DNA of 64,000 nt from Adlercreutzia hattorii (GTDB taxonomy: Bacteria > Actinomycetota > Coriobacteriia > Coriobacteriales > Eggerthellaceae). The position numbers and the translations under genes are program-made. Under the pieces are notes generated by a model. It searched no databases and was not told the DNA's origin. It worked only from the letters and a program-made list of their open reading frames with translations. The stretch is from positions 977,001 to 1,041,000 of the forward strand of contig NZ_AP022829.1 of the NCBI RefSeq assembly GCF_011405655.1, read 5' to 3'. Positions 40,612 through 48,481 of the stretch are shown piece by piece. Each line of letters opens with the position of its first letter. Positions within the stretch are counted from its first letter, which is position 1.

Positions 40612-41511
40612 CTAGCGTATCAGCAGCTCGCGGCTTGTGGAGGCGATGTGCTCCGCAAGCTCTGCGCGGTCGATGCCCTTCAGCTGCGCGATGCCGGAAA
40701 GGGCGTTGTTCAGCTCGGCGCGCCAAACTTCGGCGGGTAGGTTGTCGTCCTTGCGGGCGGGCATGTCGGTTTCCAGGAGTAGCTGACCTAGGGGAATCTG
40801 CCGGGCGTATTCGCGTCCGCGCCGCGACGCCAGCATGCGCGGCCCCACCGAAAAGAGGCAGCCAAGCTTGACGGCTCGATGCAAATCATCGGAAGTGCCT
40901 GAGAACCAGTGAAAGATCACGCGATGCAGCGCAAAGGTGCTGGCTTGTTCGAGCGCATCGAGTGCTGCTGCGGCGGCATTGATGGCGTGGATGGAGATGA
41001 GCTTCGGCGCAGTGTCGGTGGCGCTGCGGGTGAGGGTGCCTTCGCTGGGTGGGTTCGCCTCGGGGCTCGTGGTTGCGATACAGGTTCGGTTTTGCCCGCT
41101 GGTTGCTGTCGCGCCTTCGGGATTGGTGGGTGCCAAGGGCGCTGCGGACTCGTTGCATGTGGCCAGAATACAGGCGAAAGCGCTCGTCTGCAGGGCACGG
41201 CTCTCTTCCGTATCGCGCGGGCCGGCGAAGTCGAGCCCGATCTCCCCGATGAATCGGGTCGTGCGCGCAAGCTCGCAGAACCGGGCCAGCTCGGTTTCGC
41301 CCACGCGCCCGTCGGCGATCCACCAGGGGTGTGCGCCCAGGGCCACAGCGACGTTCGGCGCATCGGCCAGGGCTGCGCGCAGCTGCTCGTATTCCGTCGG
41401 CTCCACCGTGCACGAGAGCGCGCCGATGCCCGCTTGCGCCCCCTCAGCCGCTACGGTGGCAGGTGCGGGTGCAAATCCCACATGGCAGTGCATATCGTAG
41501 AGTTTTTCCAT
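40612..41511 (-). CDS. TatD-family metal-dependent hydrolase
   Basis: The protein of about 299 residues has TatD motifs: MHCHVG at the N-terminus, LGAHPWW, FIGEIGLDF with the metal-binding Glu, HWFSG, and LLLETDMPA with the late Asp. A low-complexity Ala/Thr/Pro/Asn-rich insertion of about 50 residues interrupts the middle, where TatD usually continues directly from one helix to ISIHA. TatD proteins are nucleases or deacylases; the substrate is unknown. An ATG four codons earlier is equally possible, as no ribosome-binding site decides. Confidence 0.8.
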   Translation of the reverse strand: MEKLYDMHCHVGFAPAPATVAAEGAQAGIGALSCTVEPTEYEQLRAALADAPNVAVALGAHPWWIADGRVGETELARFCELARTTRFIGEIGLDFAGPRDTEESRALQTSAFACILATCNESAAPLAPTNPEGATATSGQNRTCIATTSPEANPPSEGTLTRSATDTAPKLISIHAINAAAAALDALEQASTFALHRVIFHWFSGTSDDLHRAVKLGCLFSVGPRMLASRRGREYARQIPLGQLLLETDMPARKDDNLPAEVWRAELNNALSGIAQLKGIDRAELAEHIASTSRELLIR

Positions 41512-41523
41512 GAACAGCAGCAT

Positions 41524-41854
41524 ACCACGGCCGAAGGGGTCGCCGCGAAATCGATGAAAACATGGAAGGTAGCGCAGCGTTAAGCGCGAGGCGGATGGCG
41601 GCAGTCAGATTTGGGCTGGCATGCAGAGGCGCAGTCGGGCCGAGGCGTCCTGGGAGAACTCCGCGGCGAGTCCGCGCGCGTCAGGCGGCTGTCTCGTACG
41701 GGTCGCGCGCAGCTCGCCGATTCTGTGGGCACGCCGTGGCAAGTGGGTAACGGATGCCGTCATGCCGTTAAAGAGGTTGACGTGCGGCCTGGGTGTTCTA
41801 GAATCGACAACCGTACGGAACATACGACGATTTGTAAAGGAAGCGATCGATTTT
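41524..41854. other. Intergenic region, nothing recognised
   Basis: The 331 bases between the divergent TatD gene and the small membrane protein gene contain short open frames but none with a ribosome-binding site or family resemblance. No repeat or clear promoter was found. Confidence 0.5.
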
Positions 41855-42169
41855 ATGGCGGAGCTACTCGAGGCCATCATGCTCATCTGCTTCGGTCTGT
41901 CATGGCCGTTGAACGCGTACAAGAACTATCGAGCCGGCACAGCGGTTGGTACCAGCTGGCAGTTCATCGCGCTGATCACTGCCGGTTACTTCGCCGGTAT
42001 CGCGGCCAAGTTCGTTTCCGGCAACCTCAACTGGGTGCTGATCGTCTACTTCATCAACGTGGTGTGCATTGCCGCCAACTGGCTCGTCTACTTCCGCAAT
42101 CGCCGCCTGGACGCGCAGCGCTCAACCGAGGTGGTCATGGAGGAAGAGTCTTTCGTCGTGGTGGCCTAG
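41855..42169 (+). CDS. Small membrane protein, PQ-loop/SemiSWEET-like
   Basis: The 104-residue protein has three hydrophobic helices. The first ends in GLSWPLNAYKNYRAGTAVGTSWQF, where a helix-breaking Pro followed by Asn and a basic turn resembles the PQ-loop of SemiSWEET-type transporters. SemiSWEETs are about 90-100 residues and work as dimers, which fits the size. The ATG at 41855 follows AAAGGAAG at slightly long spacing. The polar tail ends EEESFVVVA. The transported substrate, if any, is unknown. Confidence 0.6.
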   Translation: MAELLEAIMLICFGLSWPLNAYKNYRAGTAVGTSWQFIALITAGYFAGIAAKFVSGNLNWVLIVYFINVVCIAANWLVYFRNRRLDAQRSTEVVMEEESFVVVA

Positions 42170-42299
42170 GCTGTCACTGTCCTCTACTCCTCGTCGAAAG
42201 GCATCTCTTGTATCCTTGAAGCGCCGTAGTCTCTCCTGCCTCTCTAGATGCAGAAGGTTCAGTGCGCGCTGACGCAATTATGCGCGAGGGACGGAAGCA

Positions 42300-42321
42300 G
42301 CATTTAGCTGGCAGCTAATGC
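42300..42321. promoter_or_regulatory. Dyad that could be an operator
   Basis: GCATTTAGCTGGCAGCTAATGC is a near-perfect 22-bp palindrome located 118 bases before the zinc-ribbon gene. No regulator gene is nearby. Confidence 0.35.
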
Positions 42322-42330
42322 GGAGGACTC

Positions 42331-42365
42331 CGCGACTCTTTAGAATAGGATGGATTTGAGTCGCG
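42331..42365. terminator. Hairpin, possible terminator
   Basis: CGCGACTC and GAGTCGCG pair perfectly across a 19-base AT-rich loop and are followed by TTTGCGTTT. The long loop makes this a weak candidate. It could end transcription from the small membrane protein gene. Confidence 0.35.
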
Positions 42366-42438
42366 TTTGCGTTTCTGCGACACTCCCATTCTTTTCTGAT
42401 GGTTCGGATATACCGATCGAGCTTGATTGGAGTATGCC

Positions 42439-42825
42439 ATGCTTATTAAATGTCCCGAGTGCGGCGCCGATGTGAGCAACAGGGCTTGCGCTTGTGTAAA
42501 ATGCGGATGCCCGCTTGGGGGCGATGCCGATGAGGGTAGTGGGACAGTGATTGTCTACGGGCTCTCGCAAATGAACCTCATAGGCGGCTCCCTCAAGATA
42601 TACGCTAATGGCGTTCATGCGGGCACGGTTAAAAAACATGGCGTACTTGAGTTCTCAATCAGAGAGAATTCCATCATCACTACAAAATGCGGCATTAATC
42701 CTAGCAAAGGGGTCATTGAGGTCAAAGTTGGAAGAACCACCAAAATCAAGTACGATTACAATCGTATAACTGGTTGCTTGGTCCCCCAGATTGTCGATGA
42801 GGTTGTCAACCGGCCGGCGTTTTGA
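42439..42825 (+). CDS. Zinc-ribbon protein of unknown function
   Basis: The 128-residue protein starts MLIKCPECGADVSNRACACVKCGCPLG, a zinc ribbon with two CXXC-type knuckles. The rest is a beta-rich domain (YANGVHAGTVKKHGVLEF) ending near VNRPAF. GGAG lies eight bases before the ATG. Base composition is clearly lower in GC than the surrounding genes, and rare codons (AAA, ATA, AGA) are common, suggesting acquisition. Such N-terminal ribbons are often found on membrane-associated or secretion-linked proteins, but this one has no membrane helix. Confidence 0.65.
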   Translation: MLIKCPECGADVSNRACACVKCGCPLGGDADEGSGTVIVYGLSQMNLIGGSLKIYANGVHAGTVKKHGVLEFSIRENSIITTKCGINPSKGVIEVKVGRTTKIKYDYNRITGCLVPQIVDEVVNRPAF

Positions 42826-42935
42826 GTCTGGGGCGTATTCTGGGAAAGATATGAAGTTTGTGGGAGTTGCGGGCAAGCAGAGAAAAACGTATATCGTCAT
42901 TTGGCAAGAAACCCGTGGAGAGAATGGGGGTCGGT

Positions 42936-43634
42936 ATGGACGGGAAGGATGTTGCAGAGGCAGTAGCAGCTGTGGCGGCAATGATGGGTAAGATTCAGAA
43001 TCCGAAGGTCAAAGCTGCTGCAAAGGTGGTGCATAAGGCCGCTCCTGCGGTTGCGGTGGCTGCGCAGGTTGCTCCTGCAGCCGCCAAGGCGGCGGCACCA
43101 GTCGTAAAGAAGGCCGGTCGTGCTGCAGCTGGAGCAGCTGGCGCCGCGAAGGACAAAGTTGTTGAAGTTGTCGGAGACGGCAGGGATAAGATGAGGGAAA
43201 AAAGCCGAGCAGCCTCTGAGAGAAAGCAACAGCAGATGGCACAAGTTGAGGCTCGGAAGGAATTGCTCGCGTGTGCTCCGGTGGTTATCGACGCTAAGAC
43301 GCTGAAGCACGACTCTGGGGATTGCGGAGATGTAAGCGCAGGTCGGTTTGTCAGCTTCCCCGGCTGCTACGTCGCGATAACCTATGGGGAAAAGTTTAGC
43401 GGGAAGCATATTGCCGAATATCGCGAGGCTCGTGTGTTCTATTCCGATAATATGGGACGCTCGATCATCGATGATATAGAAGGGCGAGGAGATGCCGACA
43501 TCTACGCAGATGTAAAGTATGGCCAGGGTGTCAGATTCTACCTATTCCCTTGTGATGAGGAGAATTCTGCCAAGCTTTTAGAGTCTTTGTCGCAAGTGCT
43601 GGTCGAAGACGACAGCGTAGAAGCGCGCGCCTGA
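42936..43634 (+). CDS. Unknown protein with Ala/Lys-rich N-terminal half
   Basis: The 232-residue protein has a first half dominated by Ala, Val and Lys (KAAPAVAVAAQVAPAAAKAAA), then a charged helix (MREKSRAASERKQQQMAQVEARKE). It ends in a globular domain starting near residue 110 (VVIDAKTLKHDSGDCGDVSAG...RVFYSDN). No known motif is seen. ATG 42924 is an alternative start. The stop overlaps the YccF gene start by one base (TGATG), so the two are coupled. Composition is intermediate between the low-GC gene before it and normal genes. Confidence 0.6.
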   Translation: MDGKDVAEAVAAVAAMMGKIQNPKVKAAAKVVHKAAPAVAVAAQVAPAAAKAAAPVVKKAGRAAAGAAGAAKDKVVEVVGDGRDKMREKSRAASERKQQQMAQVEARKELLACAPVVIDAKTLKHDSGDCGDVSAGRFVSFPGCYVAITYGEKFSGKHIAEYREARVFYSDNMGRSIIDDIEGRGDADIYADVKYGQGVRFYLFPCDEENSAKLLESLSQVLVEDDSVEARA

Positions 43635-43993
43635 TGTCTATTATCGCGAACATAATCTGGATCATCTTCGGCGGGCTGGTCACGGCGATTGGGTGGTGTC
43701 TTGCGGGGATTGTGTTCTCCATCACCATCATTGGCATTCCGCTCGGACGGCAGTGCTTTAAGATGGCATCGCTCACGCTGGCGCCCTTCGGGAAGACGAT
43801 CGTCTACGGCGGCGGTGCGCCGTCGCTTATCGCCAACATATTCTGGCTCATCTTGGCCGGCCTGCCCATGGCGGTTTCCTACGCGGTGCTCGGTGTTCTC
43901 TACTGCATCACCGTCATCGGTATCCCCATTGGCCTCCAGTGTCTTAAGATGGCGAAGCTGTCGCTTTTGCCCTTTGGCGCGCAGGTGATGTAG
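43634..43993 (+). CDS. YccF-family inner membrane protein
   Basis: The 119-residue protein contains two copies of the YccF unit: IIWIIFGGLVTAIGW...IIGIPLGRQCFKMASLTLAPFG and a close repeat in the second half (NIFWLILAGLPMAV...VIGIPIGLQCLKMAKLSLLPFG). About four membrane helices are expected. Function is unknown in all bacteria. It is translationally coupled to the upstream gene, so the two products may work together. Confidence 0.85.
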   Translation: MSIIANIIWIIFGGLVTAIGWCLAGIVFSITIIGIPLGRQCFKMASLTLAPFGKTIVYGGGAPSLIANIFWLILAGLPMAVSYAVLGVLYCITVIGIPIGLQCLKMAKLSLLPFGAQVM

Positions 43994-44039
43994 CCGTCGC
44001 ACGATATGGCGGACGGCGGTGGGGGCGTGCTCGCCCGAT

Positions 44040-44420
44040 TTAGGCTGCCTCGGGGTTCTCGTTCGGCCCTAAATCCTCGGGGACGGTTTGCTCCTCGAAC
44101 TCGGTCTGCTGCACCTTCTCGGCCTGGGTGGGGTTCATCCAGTCGCCGGCGGCGGCGAAAGCGATGCAGAGCGCGATGACCGCCACGATGGCGATGATCG
44201 CCCATATGAGCCCGGGATGCTTGCGCGTGTTCGCTTTGGGGCCGCCCTCGTCTACCTCGAACTCCTGCATGGCGGGGAACTCCGGATCGTCGGCCGACGA
44301 TTCCAGCACGGTCGGCTCCTCTGCGGCCAGCGGGTCGCGCTCGGCAAAGGTCTCCTTACGTCCCTTGGGGTGCTTGGGGGCCGTATCGTGCTCTAGTTCC
44401 CGGGCTTTATGGTCGCTCAT
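44040..44420 (-). CDS. Single-pass membrane protein with acidic cytoplasmic domain
   Basis: The 126-residue protein has a charged N-terminal half (MSDHKARELEHDTAPKHPKG, then many Asp/Glu), one hydrophobic helix (HPGLIWAIIAIVAVIALCIAFAAA) and a short acidic tail ending in ENPEAA. The start at 44420 has GAGAGGA upstream; a longer reading lacks a ribosome-binding site. No family is recognised. Confidence 0.65.
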   Translation of the reverse strand: MSDHKARELEHDTAPKHPKGRKETFAERDPLAAEEPTVLESSADDPEFPAMQEFEVDEGGPKANTRKHPGLIWAIIAIVAVIALCIAFAAAGDWMNPTQAEKVQQTEFEEQTVPEDLGPNENPEAA

Positions 44421-44784
44421 AACGGGTCCTCTCTCAACGATGGCATGGGGCGGAAGCGTTGGTGCGCGACGTCGGCTCCGGACGCCTTCCCGCTTGTCCA
44501 CGCCGGTTCCTTTCGCTTTCATGGTAGAGCGCGGGGCCGCGAAGGGCGCTGGCGCGGGCGAGCAGTGGGGAATTGTTGGGGAAACTGCTTCACTTTCGTT
44601 GAAATTCGCCCTCGGGGGATGATGCCGCCGGCCGCTCAGGGATGATGCGCCCGTCCTCGGGGCAGCTATGGTAGGAAGCGACAAGCCACGCGCTCGCGCG
44701 AGAGAGCGGCCGAGCATTGCGTCCCGGCCGCTTCCCGTCGCGCGCCGCTTCGCAGAAAGCCCTGTCCCGAAAGCGAGGAGCCCC
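44421..44784. other. Intergenic region, nothing recognised
   Basis: This 364-base gap between divergent genes holds no clear promoter, repeat or conserved small frame. Confidence 0.5.
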
Positions 44785-45777
44785 ATGACCGATCTGTCCC
44801 TCTCCGCCCGCACCCGCCGCGTGCCGCTCGGCGCGGCCCTTCGCGCTGCGGGTGCCGCTGTGCTCGCGCTGGCCTTCACCGTCGCGCTGGCCGTCTGCCT
44901 GTCCGCTCTCACCGGCTGCTCGTCCGACGAGGCCTCCTCGGCGCAAACCGGCGGCGAGAAGGCGACCGAGGGCGCGCCCACGGCCGAGGCTGGCGTGCTT
45001 ATGGTGGCCTCGGCGCTCAACAGCGAGCCCTACGAGCAGGCAACCAGCACAAGCCAGATCGGCTTTACCGTGGAGCTGCTCCGGCTGGTGGGCGAGCGCG
45101 CCGGGCTGGACGTGCAGTTCGCCAAGGCCGTGAACCACAAGGACGCCGACCAGAACATCACCCCCGGCCGCCCCGAGGACGTCGCCGCGAAGGTGGCCGC
45201 GGGCGAGGCCGACCTGGGCGCGTCGTCCATTCCCGCCGATGCCGCGCTCGAGGGCGTGGCGCTTTCCGAGCCCTACCTGCATGCCGACTACGCCGTGGTC
45301 ACGAAGATGGACACCGGCCACGACGACCTGGCCAGCATCCAGGATGCGGGCACCGTGGTGGCCGTGCAGAACGATGCGGCCATCGCCGCCTGGGTGGCCG
45401 AAAACCTGCCCGAGGCCGAGGTGGTTGCCTTCGAGGACGGCATCGACGCCCTTATGGAGCTGAACTCCGAGCGTGCCCAGGCCGCCATCGTGGACGAGCC
45501 GCGCTTCCGTCGTTACGTGCAGGTGAAGGAGCCGCACCTGCAGGCGGTGGAGCTTGTCGCCTCCGACAAGGACTACGCCTTCGCAGTGGCCGCCGGCAAC
45601 GAGGCGCTGCTTACGGCGGTGAATGAGGCCCTGACCGCCCTGCGCGCCGACGGTTCCTACGACGCCCTGTACGATTCCTGGTTCGGCGACGCCGGCATTG
45701 CCAACGAGGCCGCCGCATCTCGCGAAAAGGGCACGGGGAACGCCCCCGAGGCCGTGCAGGACTCCACCGGCGCCTAG
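44785..45777 (+). CDS. Family 3 solute-binding lipoprotein
   Basis: The 330-residue protein has a long signal sequence ending in the lipobox LSALTGC, so it is probably anchored outside the membrane. The mature part has the order of family-3 amino-acid binding proteins: an early IGFTVELLRLVGERAGL segment, then AGEADLGASSIPAD, SEPYLHADYAVV, and the C-terminal ALTALRADGSYDALYDSWFG. The ATG at 44785 follows GCGAGGAG. No permease or ATPase gene is adjacent, so its partners must be elsewhere or it acts as a sensor. Confidence 0.88.
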   Translation: MTDLSLSARTRRVPLGAALRAAGAAVLALAFTVALAVCLSALTGCSSDEASSAQTGGEKATEGAPTAEAGVLMVASALNSEPYEQATSTSQIGFTVELLRLVGERAGLDVQFAKAVNHKDADQNITPGRPEDVAAKVAAGEADLGASSIPADAALEGVALSEPYLHADYAVVTKMDTGHDDLASIQDAGTVVAVQNDAAIAAWVAENLPEAEVVAFEDGIDALMELNSERAQAAIVDEPRFRRYVQVKEPHLQAVELVASDKDYAFAVAAGNEALLTAVNEALTALRADGSYDALYDSWFGDAGIANEAAASREKGTGNAPEAVQDSTGA

Positions 45778-45991
45778 GGCCTTCGCCGCCGCGCTTGCCT
45801 TGCCGGACGCTCGTTTATCGAACAGGTGGTGAAGCCTTCGTGGCCTTTGGGGCCAGAAGGCCGCGCACAGGATAGAATAGGGGAGCCGCTCTCGGGCGGC
45901 TCTTTTCATGCTCGCCGCCGGGGTTCTCGCCTCGGCATCGCGCGGGCAGCGAACTCCGCGAACGTTCCACCCAACGGCGAAGGATGCAACC

Positions 45992-48406
45992 GTGCCCATC
46001 GACATCGACACCTTGAACGGCCCCCAGCGCGAGGCGGTCGTCACCACCGAAGGTCCGCTTCTGGTGCTGGCTGGCGCCGGCTCCGGCAAGACCCGCGTGC
46101 TCACCTACCGCATCGCGAATATCCTCGATCAGGACCTGGCCGCGCCCTGGGAGATCTTGGCCATCACCTTCACCAACAAGGCGGCCGCCGAGATGCGCGA
46201 GCGTTTGGCGCAGCTCGTGGGCACGCGCTCGCGGGGCATGTGGGTGTCCACCTTCCACTCCATGTGCGTGCGCATTCTGCGGGCCGATGCCGAGCGGCTC
46301 GGCTTCACGAAGAACTTCACCATCTACGATACCGACGACCTGAAGCGCCTGTACAAGGACATCATGGTCGAGCTGGACATCGATCCGAAGCGCTTTCCCG
46401 TGAACCAGCTGATGAACCGCATCTCCCAGGCGAAGAACGACCTCGTTACCCCCGGCAACTTCGACGCCCACGACCCGGTGGGCAAGGTGGCCGAGCGCGT
46501 GTACGAGCGGCTGCAGGAGCGCCTTCGGGCGGCCAACGCCTTCGATTTCGACGACCTTCTTCTGTACGGCTACCTGCTGTTGAAGAACCACGAGGACGTG
46601 CGCGAGGCCTATCAGGACCGCTTCCGCTATCTTATGGTGGACGAGTACCAGGACACCAACCGCGCCCAGTACGCCATCACCCAGCTGCTCGCCGCCAAGA
46701 ACCGCAACATCATGGTGGTGGGCGACGACGACCAGTCCATCTACTCCTGGCGCGGCGCCGATCTGCGTAACATCTTGGAATTCGAAAGCGACTACCCCGA
46801 GGCCAAGGTGGTGAAGCTGGAGCAGAACTACCGCAGCGTGGGCAATATCCTCGCCGCCGCCAACGCTGTCATCGCCAACAACCAGCATCGCAAGGAGAAG
46901 CGCCTGTTCACGGACTCGGGCGACGGGGAGAAGATCTCGGTGTATCTGGCCACCGACGAGCGCGACGAGGGCCGCTGGATCGCCGGGGAGATCGACCGGC
47001 GCCGGGCCGAGGGCACTTCCTACAACAACATGGCCGTGTTCTACCGCACCAACGCCCAGTCGCGTATGCTCGAAGATATGCTGTTGCGCGCCGGCGTGCC
47101 CTACCGCATCGTCGGGGGCACGCGCTTCTTCGATCGCGCCGAGATCCGCGACGTGATGGCCTACCTCACGCTGGTGGTGAACCCGGCCGACGACATCGCG
47201 GCCAAGCGCGTCGTCAACGTGCCGCGCCGCGGTATCGGCAAGACCACCATCGAGCGCATCGACCAGTACGGCCGCGAGATGAACATGCCGTTTCTCACAG
47301 CGGCCGAGCTGGCGGTGGTCGATCCGGACATCCGCGCCTCCACCCGCAATGCCGTGGGGGAGTTCATCCAGGTCATCAAGGACGGCGCCACCTACGTGGG
47401 CGATCTGCGCAAGGTCGTGGAGATGATCATTGACAAGGCCGGCCTCATTCGCGCCCTGCAGGACGAGGGCACCGACGAGGCGCGCGGGCGCGTCGAGAAC
47501 ATCCAGGAGTTTCTGGGCGTTGTGGACGAGTTCGTGCAGACCCACGATGCGGAGGAGTCCGACTTCGCCGCGCCGACGGTGGGCGAGGACGAGTCCGCCG
47601 AGCCCGTGCGCGTACTGCGCGGCGACTCGCTGGCCGATTTCATCGAATGGGTGCGCCTGCGCACCGATCTGGACACGGTGACCGAGGACGGGCAGGCCGT
47701 CACCCTCATGACCGTGCACTCGTCCAAGGGCCTGGAATTCGACTGCGTCTGGGTGGCCGGCATGGAGGAGACCCTGTTCCCCCACATGAACTCCGTGGGC
47801 GACGCGGCGGCCGTGGAGGAGGAGCGGCGCCTCGCCTATGTGGCCATCACTCGCGCCCGCAAGCGCCTGTGCCTTACCTGCGCCCAGCAACGGCAGATTT
47901 TCGGCCAGACGCACGCGAACCCCGTCTCGCGCTTCATCGGCGAGATCCCCAGCGAGCTGCGTCAGACGAGCGGGCTGGGCTCGGCGGGCTTTTCCGGGAC
48001 CGGTTGGGAGAAGCGCGGGAGCCGTCGGGGCATCGCCGGTTCGGGCACCGAGGCGGGGGAGGGCCGCGTGTTCGGGCGCTCGAGCGCCTCGGGGGCGCAG
48101 GGGCGCTCGTTCGCCGAGTACCGCGCGGCCACGGGTACGGGGCGTGCGGCCGGCAGCGTCGGCGGCGCATCCCGCGGCGGTTTGGGCTCGGGCTCGGGCC
48201 GCATTGGCGCAGGGGTGAACCCGAATGAGGGCAAGAAGGCCGCCGCGCAGGCGACGTTCGCTGCGGGAGATGCCGTCGACCACAAGACCTTCGGTCGCGG
48301 TACCGTGGTGAAGGTCGACGGCGACACCCTGCACGTCAAGTTCGCCAAGACCGGCCAGACTAAGAAGCTGCTGAAAGACTACGCCCCCATCGTGAAGATC
48401 GGGTAG
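45992..48406 (+). CDS. pcrA: UvrD/PcrA-type DNA helicase
   Basis: The 804-residue superfamily-1 3'-5' helicase has all expected motifs: LNGPQREAV (Q motif), GAGSGKTR (Walker A), TFTNKAAAEMRERL, VDEYQDTN (Walker B), GDDDQSIYSWRGA, QNYRS, TVHSSKGLEFD and VAITRARKRL. The last 130 residues are a low-complexity Gly/Ser/Arg stretch followed by the Tudor-like domain HKTFGRGTVVKVDGDTLHVKF, which binds RNA polymerase in PcrA. A GTG start at 45992 follows AAGGA. Confidence 0.94.
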   Translation: MPIDIDTLNGPQREAVVTTEGPLLVLAGAGSGKTRVLTYRIANILDQDLAAPWEILAITFTNKAAAEMRERLAQLVGTRSRGMWVSTFHSMCVRILRADAERLGFTKNFTIYDTDDLKRLYKDIMVELDIDPKRFPVNQLMNRISQAKNDLVTPGNFDAHDPVGKVAERVYERLQERLRAANAFDFDDLLLYGYLLLKNHEDVREAYQDRFRYLMVDEYQDTNRAQYAITQLLAAKNRNIMVVGDDDQSIYSWRGADLRNILEFESDYPEAKVVKLEQNYRSVGNILAAANAVIANNQHRKEKRLFTDSGDGEKISVYLATDERDEGRWIAGEIDRRRAEGTSYNNMAVFYRTNAQSRMLEDMLLRAGVPYRIVGGTRFFDRAEIRDVMAYLTLVVNPADDIAAKRVVNVPRRGIGKTTIERIDQYGREMNMPFLTAAELAVVDPDIRASTRNAVGEFIQVIKDGATYVGDLRKVVEMIIDKAGLIRALQDEGTDEARGRVENIQEFLGVVDEFVQTHDAEESDFAAPTVGEDESAEPVRVLRGDSLADFIEWVRLRTDLDTVTEDGQAVTLMTVHSSKGLEFDCVWVAGMEETLFPHMNSVGDAAAVEEERRLAYVAITRARKRLCLTCAQQRQIFGQTHANPVSRFIGEIPSELRQTSGLGSAGFSGTGWEKRGSRRGIAGSGTEAGEGRVFGRSSASGAQGRSFAEYRAATGTGRAAGSVGGASRGGLGSGSGRIGAGVNPNEGKKAAAQATFAAGDAVDHKTFGRGTVVKVDGDTLHVKFAKTGQTKKLLKDYAPIVKIG

Positions 48407-48420
48407 GCGCCCTGCCAAGA

Positions 48421-48456
48421 AGACGGCGGCCCGGATCGCGTCGATCTGGGCCGCCG
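48421..48456. terminator. Hairpin between convergent pcrA and serine dehydratase genes
   Basis: ACGGCGGCCC and GGGCCGCCGT form a perfect 10-bp stem in the 75-base gap between the two stops. There is no T tract on either side. Confidence 0.5.
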
Positions 48457-48481
48457 TGCTGGAAGCGTCTGTCGCGTTACC

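Noticed and set aside
45815-48418. 867-codon open frame on the minus strand opposite pcrA
   Set aside because: It is the GC-skew shadow of the pcrA codons. It has no ribosome-binding site, no family motif and His/Val/Gly-rich antisense composition.
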